Part shown: one piece after another, positions 23,602-33,200 of the stretch
How the letters are laid out: each line of letters starts with the position of its first letter
Position numbering within the stretch: position 1 is the stretch's first letter
Source: Streptomyces sp. CB02058
GTDB taxonomy: Bacteria; Actinomycetota; Actinomycetes; Streptomycetales; Streptomycetaceae
Length of the DNA stretch: 64,000 bases
Assembly (NCBI RefSeq): GCF_001905505.1
Contig: NZ_LIPG01000002.1
Coordinates: 930,001 to 994,000, forward strand
Direction of reading: 5' to 3'
Program-made: the position numbers and the translations under genes
Notes under the pieces: model-generated
What the model was told of the DNA's origin: nothing
Database searches by the model: none
The model's input: the letters and a program-made list of their open reading frames with translations, nothing else

Positions 23602-23883
23602 GTGGCCGATCTCTCCTTCTACGTCTCGCCCCTCTCCGAGGAGATCAGGGAAGAGGGCCGCGCCCAAGGTCGCGCCGAGGGCTACGCCGAAGACATCCTG
23701 ATCGTTCTACGAGTGCGGGGTCTCGACGTCGCCCACACCACCCGGGAGAAGATCACCGCCTGCCGCGACCCGGAACTCCTGCGCCGGTGGCTGCTCCGCT
23801 CCGCCCGTGTCACCACCGCCGAAGCCATCTTCAGTGAGCAGCCCCTCGGCCGGTACGTGGCGAGGCGGAGCCCCATGCAGTGA
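23602..23883 (+). CDS. Free-standing copy of the Rpn-like C-terminal domain
   Basis: From GTG 23602 (after GGAGGA at 23591-23596) a 93-residue protein is read that aligns over its whole length with residues 214-311 of the preceding gene: DLSFYVSPLSEEIREEGRAQ against DLSFYTSPLSEEIRDEGRVE, then RDPELLRRWL in both. It lacks the nuclease domain entirely and has only two or three of the charged repeats. The intact ribosome site and open frame suggest a real small protein and not merely a decayed remnant; by analogy with Rpn short forms it could bind and restrain the full-length nuclease. A degenerate duplicate without function is the alternative. Confidence 0.6.
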   Translation: MADLSFYVSPLSEEIREEGRAQGRAEGYAEDILIVLRVRGLDVAHTTREKITACRDPELLRRWLLRSARVTTAEAIFSEQPLGRYVARRSPMQ

Positions 23884-23902
23884 AGGTGCCCGGGGGCGTG
23901 CC

Positions 23903-24130
23903 TCAGCGCGGCACCCCGGCCGCCCTTGCCGGGCGAAGGACCAGATACAGGCAGATCGCAACCGCCAGGCCCACGACGGCCTGGGCGGCGCCCTTCGCGA
24001 TCGGTGTGCGCCAGCCGTAGTCGGCGGTGTAAGCGGTCCCGGCGTCCTCCGCCGGCCGTACGTCGTCGATCGCGCCCGCAAGGACCGCAGCGAGGGCGGG
24101 AAGAGCGCCGTGCGCCCGGACGTTGGTCAC
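23903..24130 (-). pseudogene. Truncated copy of the membrane protein at 27586-28050
   Basis: The 75-residue frame matches only the C-terminal third of the protein at 27586-28050: AGTAYTADYGWRTPIAKGAA against SETAYTTDYGWRAPLAKGAA, followed by one transmembrane helix. The N-terminal helix and extracellular domain are missing, and the first 15 residues have no counterpart. It is probably a fragment left by recombination. The MerR gene starts 4 bp away on the other strand. Confidence 0.7.
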
Positions 24131-24134
24131 AGGT

Positions 24135-24500
24135 ATGAAGATCGGTGAAGCTTCCAGGGCCAGCGGCGTCAGTGCGCGATCGTTACGGCACTACGAGGAC
24201 GAAGGCTTGATCGTCCCCGGCCGGTTCAGCAACAGGTTCCGCGACTACTGCCGTTCCACCATCGACCGGGTGCTCGTCATCCGCTCGCTGCTGGAGTCCG
24301 GGCTGCCCGTGCGGCTGATCAGGGATGCCCTGCCCGGCCTTACCGGCGAATCCGATGCCGGAACCGACGTGGTGTGCGCGGAGTTCCTGGACGAGGTACG
24401 GAGCCATCGCGACCGGCTCGCCGCTCGCATCGCCGTCCTCAGTGATCAGCACGCGGCACTCGACGCCTATCTCCGAGAGGCCCGCCGTACGGATCTCTGA
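24135..24500 (+). CDS. MerR-family transcriptional regulator
   Basis: This 121-residue regulator has the MerR winged helix at residues 1-40 (MKIGEASRASGVSARSLRHY followed by EDEGLIVPGRFSNRFRDY) and a dimerisation helix (HRDRLAARIAVLSDQHAALD). There are no conserved cysteines typical of metal sensors, so it likely senses an organic ligand or redox state. ATG 24135 gives the canonical start; an upstream ATG at 24123 adds four residues. It is followed by a quinone reductase gene 46 bp downstream whose promoter holds a dyad in its spacer, the expected MerR target. Confidence 0.92.
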   Translation: MKIGEASRASGVSARSLRHYEDEGLIVPGRFSNRFRDYCRSTIDRVLVIRSLLESGLPVRLIRDALPGLTGESDAGTDVVCAEFLDEVRSHRDRLAARIAVLSDQHAALDAYLREARRTDL

Positions 24501-24507
24501 CCGTCGC

Positions 24508-24540
24508 TTGACCTTGACACAAGTGTCAGGTGCCTACGGT
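24508..24540 (+). promoter_or_regulatory. MerR-type promoter with dyad in the spacer
   Basis: TTGACC (24508-24513) or TTGACA (24514-24519) can act as -35 and TACGGT (24535-24540) as -10. The dyad TGACAC-AA-GTGTCA occupies 24515-24528. A long (19-21 bp) spacer carrying a dyad is the classic MerR-activated layout. The -10 ends six bases before the ATG at 24547, so the message is probably leaderless. Confidence 0.65.
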
Positions 24541-24546
24541 CGGCGT

Positions 24547-25563
24547 ATGGAGACCGACGAAGAGCAGCACACCGCCGATCGGACCGTACGAGCACTCGTC
24601 CAGCAGTCGCACCGGGGGCCCAGGGACCTGACCCTCACCACGAATCATCCCCGCCCCGTCCCGGGTCCCGGCGAGTACCTCATCCGAGTCGGTGCCGCCG
24701 GGGTCAACTTCGCGGATGTCATGCAGACCCGAGGGAGTTACGGAGGAGGTCCGGAGGCCCCCTACGTGGCGGGCTTCGAAGCCGCCGGCGAGATCGTGGG
24801 TGCCGGCCCGGATGTCGCCGACCCGCTGCGCCCTGGCACCCACGTCGTCGGTGCCGGCCCGGGGGCCTTCGCGCAGTACATGACGCTCCCGGCCGCAGGG
24901 GCCCTTCCCGTACCGACCGGATGGAGCGACGCCGAAGCGCTCGGCATGGTCCTGAACTGGGCCACCGCGCTGGCGGCACTGAAACCGCTGGGCGAGATCG
25001 AAGCGGGTGAGGTGGTGCTCGTCCACGCTGCGGCGGGAGGAGTGGGACAGGCTGCCGTGCGTCTCGCCCGCCACTACGGTGCGCGGGTGATCGCCACGGC
25101 GTCCCCGGCGAAGCACGACACCGTCAGGGCGCTCGGCGCGGACGAGGTCCTGGACGGTCGAAGCCCCGATCTGGCCGAGGAGATCACCCGCCTCACCAGC
25201 GGTGTCGATCTCGTTCTGGAATCGGTGGGACAGGCCACGTTCGAGGCGAGCCTGTCGGTCACCAGACCCTTCACCGGGCGAGTCGTCGTGTTCGGCGCCG
25301 CCTCCGGCGATGTCACGCTGACCACCCATGATCTGATCTTCACCCATCCGGTACAGATCAAGGGCCTGCACATCGGTGCGCTGGCGGTCGCGGCCCCGTC
25401 CTTGTACCGGTCGTTGCTCGACGAGATCGAGGCGCTCATCGCCCTTGGTGTGTACCCGCCCGGTACTCCTCAGGTGCTTCCCCTCGCCGAAGGGCCGACG
25501 GTGCTGGAGGAACTCGAAGCGGGCCGCACCCGGGGCAAGCTCGCGCTCGATCCCTGGCGCTAG
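24547..25563 (+). CDS. NADPH:quinone oxidoreductase family protein (zinc-independent MDR)
   Basis: This 338-residue medium-chain reductase has the quinone-reductase signature GAAGVNFADVMQTRGSYGG near residue 50, and the NADPH motif VLVHAAAGGVGQAAVRLA near residue 160. It lacks the catalytic zinc ligands of alcohol dehydrogenases. It likely reduces quinones or electrophilic enones with NADPH. Genes of this kind under a MerR regulator often respond to redox-active compounds. ATG 24547 has no ribosome site and lies at the expected +1 of its promoter, suggesting leaderless translation. Confidence 0.9.
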   Translation: METDEEQHTADRTVRALVQQSHRGPRDLTLTTNHPRPVPGPGEYLIRVGAAGVNFADVMQTRGSYGGGPEAPYVAGFEAAGEIVGAGPDVADPLRPGTHVVGAGPGAFAQYMTLPAAGALPVPTGWSDAEALGMVLNWATALAALKPLGEIEAGEVVLVHAAAGGVGQAAVRLARHYGARVIATASPAKHDTVRALGADEVLDGRSPDLAEEITRLTSGVDLVLESVGQATFEASLSVTRPFTGRVVVFGAASGDVTLTTHDLIFTHPVQIKGLHIGALAVAAPSLYRSLLDEIEALIALGVYPPGTPQVLPLAEGPTVLEELEAGRTRGKLALDPWR

Positions 25564-25833
25564 GGTGCCCGGCCCGGGCTCACCGTTCTCAGGCCCGGTC
25601 GAGGGGGCCGGTGCCCGACGAGAAGCGGACAGGTGAGCTGAGTGCCTGGCTGGCCGTCCACGCACCCGCGCGCCTCCGCTCCCAGGGCGCTTCGCCGGAA
25701 CTGCTCCACTGCGTACGGCTGCTCGGTCTGTCCGGCCCCGCACGCTGGGAGGACCCGCACTGGCCCCGGCCACACCTACTGAGCCGGGCCGCCGTGCGTC
25801 AGGGGCGTCCGGCGGGCAAGGGGCGGGCACTCC
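25564..25833. other. Convergent gap without a recognisable gene
   Basis: These 270 bp separate the quinone reductase and the isochorismatase, which converge. A plus-strand frame from 25611 (PDEKRTGELSAWLAVHAPAR) stays open into the isochorismatase gene, but it shows no family I recognise and no good ribosome site. It may be a relic. Confidence 0.5.
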
Positions 25834-26424
25834 TCAGGCGAGCTCCTTCAGGGACGGGACGACGACCCCGTACAGGTCGGCGATGGTGGCGAGCGCGCCG
25901 AAGTGAACCTGATCGGCAGGAAGTTCGGCCTCGAGGACCGGAAGCGCCCGGGTGGCGCAGGCGTCCGCCACGACCGTGGGGCGGTTGCCGCGCAGGAAGG
26001 CGCCCTGGGCGGTGAAGGCCACGCACATGTGCGTCATGAACCCGGCGATGACCAGATCGCTGTTGCCCGCGTCGTCGACATGCCGGCCCAGGTCCGTACC
26101 GACGAAGGCGTCCGGCGCCTTCTTCACGATCACCGGCTCACCGTCGGCCGGTGCGACAGCGGCGTGGATCCGGCCGATCTCGGCCCGGATGTCGTACGGG
26201 GTGCCCTCGCCGCCGTCGTTGATGACATGGATGACCTTCGCGGCCTCGCGGCGCGCCTGTGCCAGCAGCTCGGCCGCGGCCTCCAGTGCCGCCTGCCAGC
26301 CGTCCAGTTCCATCACGCCGGTCGTGTAGGTGTTCTGGTAGTCGACGAGGACCAGGGTCGATGCGGCGAGCTTCGCGGGGGTGTCGTCGAGACCGTTGAG
26401 CCGGCGCAGCGTCGTTCTGGGCAT
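25834..26424 (-). CDS. Isochorismatase-family cysteine hydrolase
   Basis: This 196-residue hydrolase has the catalytic triad of the family: Asp in LVLVDYQNTY (residue about 28), Lys in VIVKKAPDAF and Cys in GFMTHMCVAF. Members split isochorismate, nicotinamide or N-carbamoyl compounds; the substrate is not determined. It starts at ATG 26424 and is divergent from a GlxA-type regulator, which probably controls it. Confidence 0.9.
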   Translation of the reverse strand: MPRTTLRRLNGLDDTPAKLAASTLVLVDYQNTYTTGVMELDGWQAALEAAAELLAQARREAAKVIHVINDGGEGTPYDIRAEIGRIHAAVAPADGEPVIVKKAPDAFVGTDLGRHVDDAGNSDLVIAGFMTHMCVAFTAQGAFLRGNRPTVVADACATRALPVLEAELPADQVHFGALATIADLYGVVVPSLKELA

Positions 26425-26507
26425 GGGGAACCACCTGGGGATCGAGTGTCGGAGGGCAGCTCACCGGTGCGATGACCTGCGCCTATGACGCTAGGGCCAC
26501 CACCGTG

Positions 26508-26542
26508 TGTCGGCAATGTCATCTAACCTGCAGAAACCGACA
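26508..26542. promoter_or_regulatory. Inverted repeat in the isochorismatase-GlxA gap
   Basis: TGTCGG (26508-26513) and CCGACA (26537-26542) are separated by 23 bases, between the divergent starts at 26424 and 26568. Spacing suits a dimeric regulator contacting two helical turns; the adjacent AraC-type GlxA protein is the obvious candidate. Confidence 0.35.
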
Positions 26543-26567
26543 TCGACTGCACCGGCCCGGGAGTCCC

Positions 26568-27566
26568 ATGAGCACCGTCCGACGACTGATCGTCATCGTC
26601 CTCTTCGACGGCGTCGACCTGCTCGATGTCACAGGACCCCCGGAGGTGTTCTCCCTCGCGCGACGCGAGTCGGACGAGGCGGCGGGCTACGACGTGGTCC
26701 TCGCCGCCGAGACCATGGACCCGGTCACCACCGGCGCCGGGGTACGCGTTCTCCCGGACGTCACCTTCGACGCCCTGTCCACGGAGCGCATCGACACCCT
26801 GATCGTGCCCGGCGCGGTCGAGATCGACAGCCGTCGTCGCGTGCACCCGCTCACCGATCCCAGCGTGGTGGCACGGGTGAAGGAACTCGCCGTGCGCAGC
26901 AGGCGGATCACCTCCGTCTGCGTCGGAGCGCACATCCTGGCCGCCGCCGGACTCCTCGACGGCAGACGCGCCACCACCCACTGGTCGACCGCGCAACAAC
27001 TGGCCGACGACCATCCGGCCGTCGAGGTCGACGCCGATCCGATCTTCATCCGCGAGGGCGACGTGTGGACCGGCGCGGGAATCAGCGCCTGCCTCGATCT
27101 CTCGCTCGCCCTCGTCGCCGACGACCTCGGCGAGGCCGTCGCGTTGAGCGTCGCACGCCAACTCGTGATGTACCTGAAGCGGCCGAGCGGGCAGAGCCAG
27201 TTCAGCGTTCCCCTGGAACAGGTCTCCATGACGCGGCGCATCGAGGACCTCCGTCACCACATCATGCGCAACATCGCCGAGCCGCTCACCGTCGCGGACC
27301 TCGCCGGACACGCCCACGTCAGCGACCGGCAGCTCACCCGGATCTTCAAGACCGAACTCGGCACGACTCCGCACGCCTATGTCGAATCGGCCCGTGTCGA
27401 GGTGGCACGGAACCGGCTCGAAACCACCGACGCCACCCTCGAACGCGTCGCGTCCGCATGCGGATTCGGCACCGTCGACACCCTCGTCAGGGCGTTCCGC
27501 CGCAGACTCGACACCACACCGACCGAGTACCGGCGCCGCTTCAGGGCTGACGGGGCCCGAGGCTGA
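26568..27566 (+). CDS. GlxA-family transcriptional regulator (DJ-1/PfpI plus AraC HTH)
   Basis: This 332-residue protein has an N-terminal glutamine-amidotransferase-like domain (residues about 5-170; VIVLFDGVDLLDVTGPPEVF at the start and SVCVGAHILAAAGLLDGRRA at the nucleophile elbow, with Cys) and a C-terminal AraC pair of HTHs (LTVADLAGHAHVSDRQLTRI, then F-K-T-E; later LERVASACGFGTVDTLVRAF). The start is ATG 26568 after GGGAG. It probably regulates the divergent isochorismatase gene. Confidence 0.92.
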   Translation: MSTVRRLIVIVLFDGVDLLDVTGPPEVFSLARRESDEAAGYDVVLAAETMDPVTTGAGVRVLPDVTFDALSTERIDTLIVPGAVEIDSRRRVHPLTDPSVVARVKELAVRSRRITSVCVGAHILAAAGLLDGRRATTHWSTAQQLADDHPAVEVDADPIFIREGDVWTGAGISACLDLSLALVADDLGEAVALSVARQLVMYLKRPSGQSQFSVPLEQVSMTRRIEDLRHHIMRNIAEPLTVADLAGHAHVSDRQLTRIFKTELGTTPHAYVESARVEVARNRLETTDATLERVASACGFGTVDTLVRAFRRRLDTTPTEYRRRFRADGARG

Positions 27567-27585
27567 AGGGCGCCTGGAGGCTGCC

Positions 27586-28050
27586 TCAGGGTGACACGGC
27601 CGCCCTTCCGCGGCTGCGCAGCATCAGGATCAGACCCGCCGCGATCGCCAGGCCCACGGCGGCCATCGCGGCGCCCTTCGCGAGCGGGGCGCGCCAGCCG
27701 TAGTCGGTGGTGTAGGCGGTCTCCGAGTCCTCCGCGAGCCGCACGCCGTCGATCGTGCCCGGCATGGCCTCGCCACGGCTGACCTCGACGTCGTCCCTCA
27801 GGTCGACGTCCCGTTCGGTGACCCTGCCGTCGGCGCTGGTGAACGTGCCGATCCAGGTGCAGGACTCCTTGCCGCACTGGCGGTCGGTGGGAGCCAGGGC
27901 GCCGACAGGGCCGTCCCGCAGGGCGGCGCGGCCTTCGAGCCCCTCGGCCGCCAGGCCCGCTCCGCCGCCGAGTGCGACGAGCAGGACGAAGACGACGGCT
28001 ATGCGTACAAGGACCCGTTCGCGGGTGCGCAGGGGGCGTCCGGTGCTCAT
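27586..28050 (-). CDS. Two-helix membrane protein of unknown function
   Basis: This protein of about 154 residues starts at ATG 28050 (an ATG at 28074 is an alternative). It has an N-terminal anchor (VLVRIAVVFVLLVALGGGAG), an extracytoplasmic domain with a Cys pair (CGKESCTW) and a C-terminal helix (AAMAAVGLAIAAGLILML). I do not recognise a named family. A truncated copy exists at 23903-24130. It converges on the GlxA gene, 19 bp away. Confidence 0.75.
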   Translation of the reverse strand: MSTGRPLRTRERVLVRIAVVFVLLVALGGGAGLAAEGLEGRAALRDGPVGALAPTDRQCGKESCTWIGTFTSADGRVTERDVDLRDDVEVSRGEAMPGTIDGVRLAEDSETAYTTDYGWRAPLAKGAAMAAVGLAIAAGLILMLRSRGRAAVSP

Positions 28051-28080
28051 GGGACGGTGAGCATAGCCGGGCAACGCGCA

Positions 28081-28211
28081 GGAGAGGCCCGTCGGTCGGC
28101 CCAGGATTGGGCCGGCGGGGAAGCGACGTCGGGGCCTCTCCTTGGCGTGACCGGCCCGGTCGGCCGGGCGCGTGGGATCCGGTGGACCGGACCCCCGGCC
28201 GACCGGGCCGG
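28081..28211. terminator. Two large hairpins between divergent genes
   Basis: The first has outer arms 28081-28090 and 28132-28141 (GGAGAGGCCC) around an inner CGGCCC/GGGCCG hairpin at 28097-28114. The second is an 18-bp perfect stem, 28151-28168 with 28194-28211. Terminators are not expected between divergent genes, so they may insulate the amylase promoter or mark a lost gene. Confidence 0.6.
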
Positions 28212-28242
28212 AGTCGCTAAGAACTTAACAGGCCCGCAATAT

Positions 28243-28261
28243 CTTGCGTAAGTCCTTGCAG
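28243..28261. promoter_or_regulatory. MalR-type direct repeat upstream of amylase
   Basis: CTTGCG-TAAGTC-CTTGCAG is a direct repeat with a 12-bp period of the CTTGCAG class known from Streptomyces amylase promoters. It lies 60 bp upstream of the proposed -35. Confidence 0.6.
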
Positions 28262-28321
28262 GAAGAAATCTCCAGTATTTCGAGGATGTGAGCGGGACGT
28301 AATCGCGTCGTGTCCAGGGGG

Positions 28322-28350
28322 TTGACCAGGGCAGGCCAGGCTCGTACGGT
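28322..28350 (+). promoter_or_regulatory. Vegetative-type promoter of the amylase gene
   Basis: TTGACC (28322-28327), a 17-bp spacer and TACGGT (28345-28350) match the main sigma factor pattern of Streptomyces. The start of transcription would be near 28357. Confidence 0.7.
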
Positions 28351-28374
28351 CTGCTGCGCACGGGCTTTTGCATC

Positions 28375-28385
28375 CTTGCTGCAAG
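28375..28385. promoter_or_regulatory. MalR-type palindrome downstream of amylase promoter
   Basis: CTTGC-T-GCAAG is a perfect 11-bp dyad located about 18 bp after the inferred transcription start. A LacI-type repressor bound here would block elongation or initiation; together with 28243-28261 it could form a two-site repressor arrangement. Confidence 0.55.
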
Positions 28386-28472
28386 AAGCTTCATGAGCCT
28401 TGAGGGCACGGCGCGTTGCCATGTGAGGCTGCTCCGCCATCCCCGCACTTCCCCCACCGCAGGAGGAAAGTC

Positions 28473-30203
28473 ATGGCACGCAGACCCTTGTCTGGCGCGC
28501 TCGCCCTCACCATGGGCGCCGCAGTCCTCGCCCTCCCCGCCGGGCTCGGCGCCGCCGGAACGGCACAGGCCGCGCCGCCCGGTGAGAAGGACGTCACCGC
28601 GGTGATGTTCGAGTGGAAGTTCAGCTCCGTGGCCCAGGCATGCACGGACAGTCTCGGCCCCGCCGGTTACGGCTTCGTCCAGGTCTCCCCGCCCCAGGAG
28701 CACATCCAGGGCGGCCAGTGGTGGACCTCCTACCAGCCGGTCAGCTACAAGATCGCCGGGCGCCTCGGCGACCGTACGGCCTTCGCGAACATGGTGAACA
28801 CCTGCCACTCCGCGGGCGTCAAGGTCATCGCGGACTCGGTCATCAACCACATGTCGGCCGGGTCCGGCACCGGCACCGGCGGTTCCTCGTACACCAAGTA
28901 CGACTACCCGGGCCTCTACTCGGTCAACGACATGAACGACTGCCAGTCGCAGATCAGCAACTACGGCGACCGGGGCAACGTCCAGAACTGCGAGCTCGTG
29001 GGTCTCGCCGACCTGGACACGGGCGAGGACTACGTCCGGGGCAAGATCGCCGGATACCTCAACGACCTTCTCTCCCTGGGCGTGGACGGCTTCCGCATCG
29101 ACGCCGCCAAGCACATGCCGGCCGCCGACCTCGCCAACATCAAGTCGAGGCTGAGCAACACCGGTGTGTACTGGAAGCACGAGGCGATATACGGAGCCGG
29201 GGAGGCCGTCTCGCCCTCCGAGTACCTCGGCAGCGGCGACGTCCAGGAGTTCCGCTACGGCCGCAGCCTCAAGCAGGTCTTCAACAACGAGAACCTCGCC
29301 AACCTGAAGAACTTCGGCGAGGGCTGGGGCTTCATGGAATCCGGCAAGTCCGCCGTCTTCGTCGACAACCACGACACCGAGCGCGGCGGCGACACCCTGA
29401 ACTACAAGGACGGCGCGAACTACACCCTCGCGAGCGTCTTCATGCTGGCCTACCCCTACGGCTCCCCGGACGTCCACTCCGGCTACGAGTGGTCGGACAA
29501 GGACGCCGGCCCGCCCAACGGCGGCCAGGTGAACGCCTGCTACAGCGACGGCTGGAAGTGCCAGCACGCCTGGCGCGAGATCTCCTCCATGGTCGGCTTC
29601 CGCAACGCCGCCCGAGGCCAGGCCCTCTCGAACTGGTGGGACAACGGCGGCGACCAGATCGCCTTCGGCCGTGGCTCCAAGGCGTACGTCGCCATCAACC
29701 ACGAGGGCTCCTCGCTGACCCGCACCTTCCAGACGTCGCTGCCCGCCGGTGACTACTGCGACGTGCAGTCCGGCAAGGGCGTCACCGTCAACGGCTCCGG
29801 CCAGTTCACCGCCACGCTCGGTTCCAACACCGCCGTCGCGCTGCACGTGAACGCCCGCACCTGCACCGGAGGCGGCACCACCCCCGACCCGGACCCCGGC
29901 ACCGGTCAGTCCGGCGCCTCCTTCGGTGTCAACGCCACCACCCAGCTCGGCCAGAACATCTACGTGACCGGCAACCAGGCCGCGCTCGGCAACTGGGCCC
30001 CCGGAAGCGCGCTGAAGCTCGACCCGGCGACGTACCCCGTCTGGAAGCTCGATGTCGCCCTGCCCGCGGGCACGTCCTTCGAGTACAAGTACATCCGCAA
30101 GGACGCGAGCGGAAACGTCACCTGGGAGAGCGGCGCCAACCGCACCGCCACCGTGCCGGCCTCCGGCAAGGTCACGCTGACCGCCGACGTCTGGCGCAGC
30201 TGA
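28473..30203 (+). CDS. aml: Secreted alpha-amylase with starch-binding CBM20
   Basis: This 576-residue secreted enzyme starts at ATG 28473 behind AGGAGGAAAG. The signal peptide spans about residues 1-29 ([20 protein letters not shown] to AQA). The GH13 catalytic domain has DSVINHMS (region I), [10 protein letters not shown] (II, nucleophile Asp), AIYGAGEAV (region III, Glu) and [10 protein letters not shown] (IV). After a Gly/Thr/Pro/Asp linker ([14 protein letters not shown]) comes a CBM20 of about 100 residues ([40 protein letters not shown]). It endo-hydrolyses raw starch to maltodextrins for the mal operon. MalR motifs flank its promoter. Confidence 0.95.
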   Translation: MARRPLSGALALTMGAAVLALPAGLGAAGTAQAAPPGEKDVTAVMFEWKFSSVAQACTDSLGPAGYGFVQVSPPQEHIQGGQWWTSYQPVSYKIAGRLGDRTAFANMVNTCHSAGVKVIADSVINHMSAGSGTGTGGSSYTKYDYPGLYSVNDMNDCQSQISNYGDRGNVQNCELVGLADLDTGEDYVRGKIAGYLNDLLSLGVDGFRIDAAKHMPAADLANIKSRLSNTGVYWKHEAIYGAGEAVSPSEYLGSGDVQEFRYGRSLKQVFNNENLANLKNFGEGWGFMESGKSAVFVDNHDTERGGDTLNYKDGANYTLASVFMLAYPYGSPDVHSGYEWSDKDAGPPNGGQVNACYSDGWKCQHAWREISSMVGFRNAARGQALSNWWDNGGDQIAFGRGSKAYVAINHEGSSLTRTFQTSLPAGDYCDVQSGKGVTVNGSGQFTATLGSNTAVALHVNARTCTGGGTTPDPDPGTGQSGASFGVNATTQLGQNIYVTGNQAALGNWAPGSALKLDPATYPVWKLDVALPAGTSFEYKYIRKDASGNVTWESGANRTATVPASGKVTLTADVWRS

Positions 30204-30218
30204 CCGCACACACCACCA

Positions 30219-30252
30219 GGGCCGGGGACGCGAGGGTGAGCGTCCCCGGCCC
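30219..30252. terminator. Hairpin between amylase and pullulanase genes
   Basis: GGGCCGGGGACG (30219-30230) pairs perfectly with 30241-30252 around a 10-base loop, 15 bases after the amylase stop. It may end most amylase transcripts while allowing some read-through into the pullulanase gene. Confidence 0.7.
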
Positions 30253-30298
30253 GCACCGCTCCACCGCCCGATCCCCGAAAGCCGAGGAGAACCCTCCC

Positions 30299-33200
30299 GT
30301 GTCCCGAACCACCCTCCGGCGGGGGGCCGTAGCCGCACTGTGCGCTGCGCTGCTGCCCGTCGTCCCGGCGGCCACCGCGTCCGCCGCGCCCAGACCCCCC
30401 GCCCCGCCGTCGGACGCGAAGCTCGCGAAGGAACCGGCCAGGCACGACCTGACCCGTGAGCAGTTCTACTTCGTGCTGCCGGATCGTTTCGCCAACGGCG
30501 ACACCTCCAACGACCGGGGCGGTCTGACCGGCTCGCGGCTGGAGACCGGCTTCGACCCCACGGACAAGGGGTTCTACCAGGGCGGGGACCTCAAGGGCCT
30601 CACCCAGCGGCTCGACTACATCAAGGGCCTCGGCACCACGGCGATCTGGCTCGCCCCGATCTTCAAGAACCGCCCCGTGCAGGGAACGGGTGACAACGCC
30701 TCGGCCGGCTACCACGGCTACTGGATCACCGACTTCACCCAGGTCGACCCGCACTTCGGGACCAACGCCGACCTCACGAAGCTGATCGACAAGGCCCATG
30801 GCAAGGGCATGAAGGTCTTCTTCGACGTCATCACCAACCACACCGCCGACACCGTCGACTACGCCGAGAAGAAGTACGGCTACAAGCCCAAGGGCGCCTT
30901 CCCGTACCTCGACGAGGAGGGCAGGCCCTTCGACGACACCCAGGGCGTCGAGGAGGTGGACGAGGACTCCTTCCCGTACACCCCGGAGAACACGGGCAAG
31001 AAGGTCCCGGCCTGGCTCAACGACACCACGATGTACCACAACAGGGGCGACTCGACCTACGCCGGCGAGTCCACCGAGTACGGAGACTTCTCCGGCCTCG
31101 ACGACCTGTGGACCGAGCGTCCCGAGGTCGTCTCCGGCATGGAGAAGATCTACGAGAAGTGGGTCCGCGACTTCGACATCGACGGCTTCCGCATCGACAC
31201 CGTCAAGCACGTCGACCTCGACTTCTGGACCCAGTGGGCCACCGCGCTCGACGGCTACGCCGCGAAGCACGGCCGGGACGACTTCTTCATGTTCGGCGAG
31301 GTCTACTCCGCCGACACCGCGATCACCTCGCCCTACGTGACCCGGGGCAGGCTCGACGCGACGCTCGACTTCCCCTTCCAGGAGGCCGCCCGCCAGTACG
31401 CCTCCCAGGGCGCCCCGGCCTCGAAGCTCGCCGCGGTCTACGGTGACGACTACCGCTACACCACCGACAAGGCCAACGCCTACGAGCAGGTGACCTTCCT
31501 CGGCAACCACGACATGGGCCGGATCGGCACCTTCCTGAAGCAGGACAACCCGAAGGCCGGCGACGCCGAGCTCCTGGACCGGGCCCGCCTCGCCAACGAG
31601 CTGATGTTCCTCGGCCGGGGCAACCCGGTGATCTACTACGGCGACGAGCAGGGCTACACCGGAGCGGGCGGCGACAAGGACGCCCGCCAGACACTCTTCG
31701 CCTCGAAGACCGCCGACTACCTCGACGACGACCAGATCGGCACCGACCGTACGCACGCCTCCGACGCGTACGACACCACGCACCCGCTCTACCGCTCCAT
31801 AGCGGCCCTGTCGAAGCTCACCCGTGAGCACCCGGCCCTGCGCGACGGCACCCAGACCGAGCGCTACGCCAAGGACTCGGTCTACGCCTTCTCGCGCACG
31901 GACACCAAGCGCCCGTACGAATACCTCGTCGCCACCAACAACGGCACCGAGACGAGGACCGTCGAGCTCACCACCGAGTCCGCCGGCATGAACTTCCGCA
32001 CCCTGTACGGCGGTTCCGGCACCGTTCGCAGCGGTGCGGACAAGACCGTCAAGGTCACCGTGCCCGCCCTGTCCAGCGTCGTGCTCCGCGCCGACAAGCA
32101 GCTCGGCAGCCCCGCCACCAAGCCGTCGGTCACGCTGAAGGCACCGGCCGCCGGAGCCACCGGCACCGTCGAGATCAGCGCCGGTGTGGACGGCGGCGAC
32201 CTGAACCGCGTCGTGTTCGCCGCGCAGACCGGCGACGGGAAGTGGACCACCCTCGGCTCCGCCGACCACGCCCCGTACAAGGTCACCCAGCACATCGACA
32301 ACTCGGTGAAGGCCGGGACCCCGCTGCGCTACAAGGCCGTCGTCGTCGACCGCGCCGGACGCACCGCGAGCGCCCTCGCCTCCACGACCGCGGGCCAGGC
32401 CCCGCCCGCGCAGAAGCCCGTCGCCGTCGACCGCGACCAGGCCGTCGTCCACTACAAGCGGGCCGACGGCGACTACGAGGGCTGGCAGCTGAAGTCCGGT
32501 GGCAAGAGCGCCGACTTCATCGGCCGCGACGCCTACGGAGCCTTCGCCTGGATCGACCTCGACGAGGGCGCCTCCTCCGTCCCGTACACCGTCGAGAAGG
32601 ACGGCACCGCCGACGGGCCCGAGCGCACCGTCGACCTCGCGAGGACCGGGCAGGTCTGGGTCGAGCAGGGCAAGGACGGACAGGCGACCGAGGCTCCCGC
32701 GACCGAGCCGCAGGACACCACCAAGGCCGTCCTGCACTACCACCGCGCCGACGGGAACTACGACGGCTGGGGACTGCACACCTGGACCGGCGCGGCCTCG
32801 CCCACGGACTGGGCCAAGCCCCTGCAGCCCGTGAAGACCGACGCGTACGGGGTGACCTTCGAGGTTCCGCTCACCGACGGCGCCACCTCGCTCAGCTACA
32901 TCCTCCACAAGGGCGACGAGAAGGACCTCCCGAGCGACCAGTCCCTGGACATCGCCTCGTACGGCCACGAGGTCTGGATGCTCGGAGGAAAGCCCGGCTA
33001 CCTCCTGCCCCAGGCCGGCGGCGTGCCCACGCCCGACCTGACCAAGGCCGAGGCCCAGTGGATCGACGCGAACACCGTCGTCTGGAAGGTCAAGGCGACC
33101 GACGCCACCAGCCAGCAGCTCGTCTACGCGAAGAACGGCGGGATCTCCGTCATCGACGGCGCCCTCTCCGACGAGGGGCAGTGGCTGCGGCTCGGCGCCA

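Noticed and set aside
25611..26015. Plus-strand gene of 134 codons overlapping the isochorismatase
   Set aside because: Most of it is antisense to the well-supported isochorismatase; the first 70 codons show no family.
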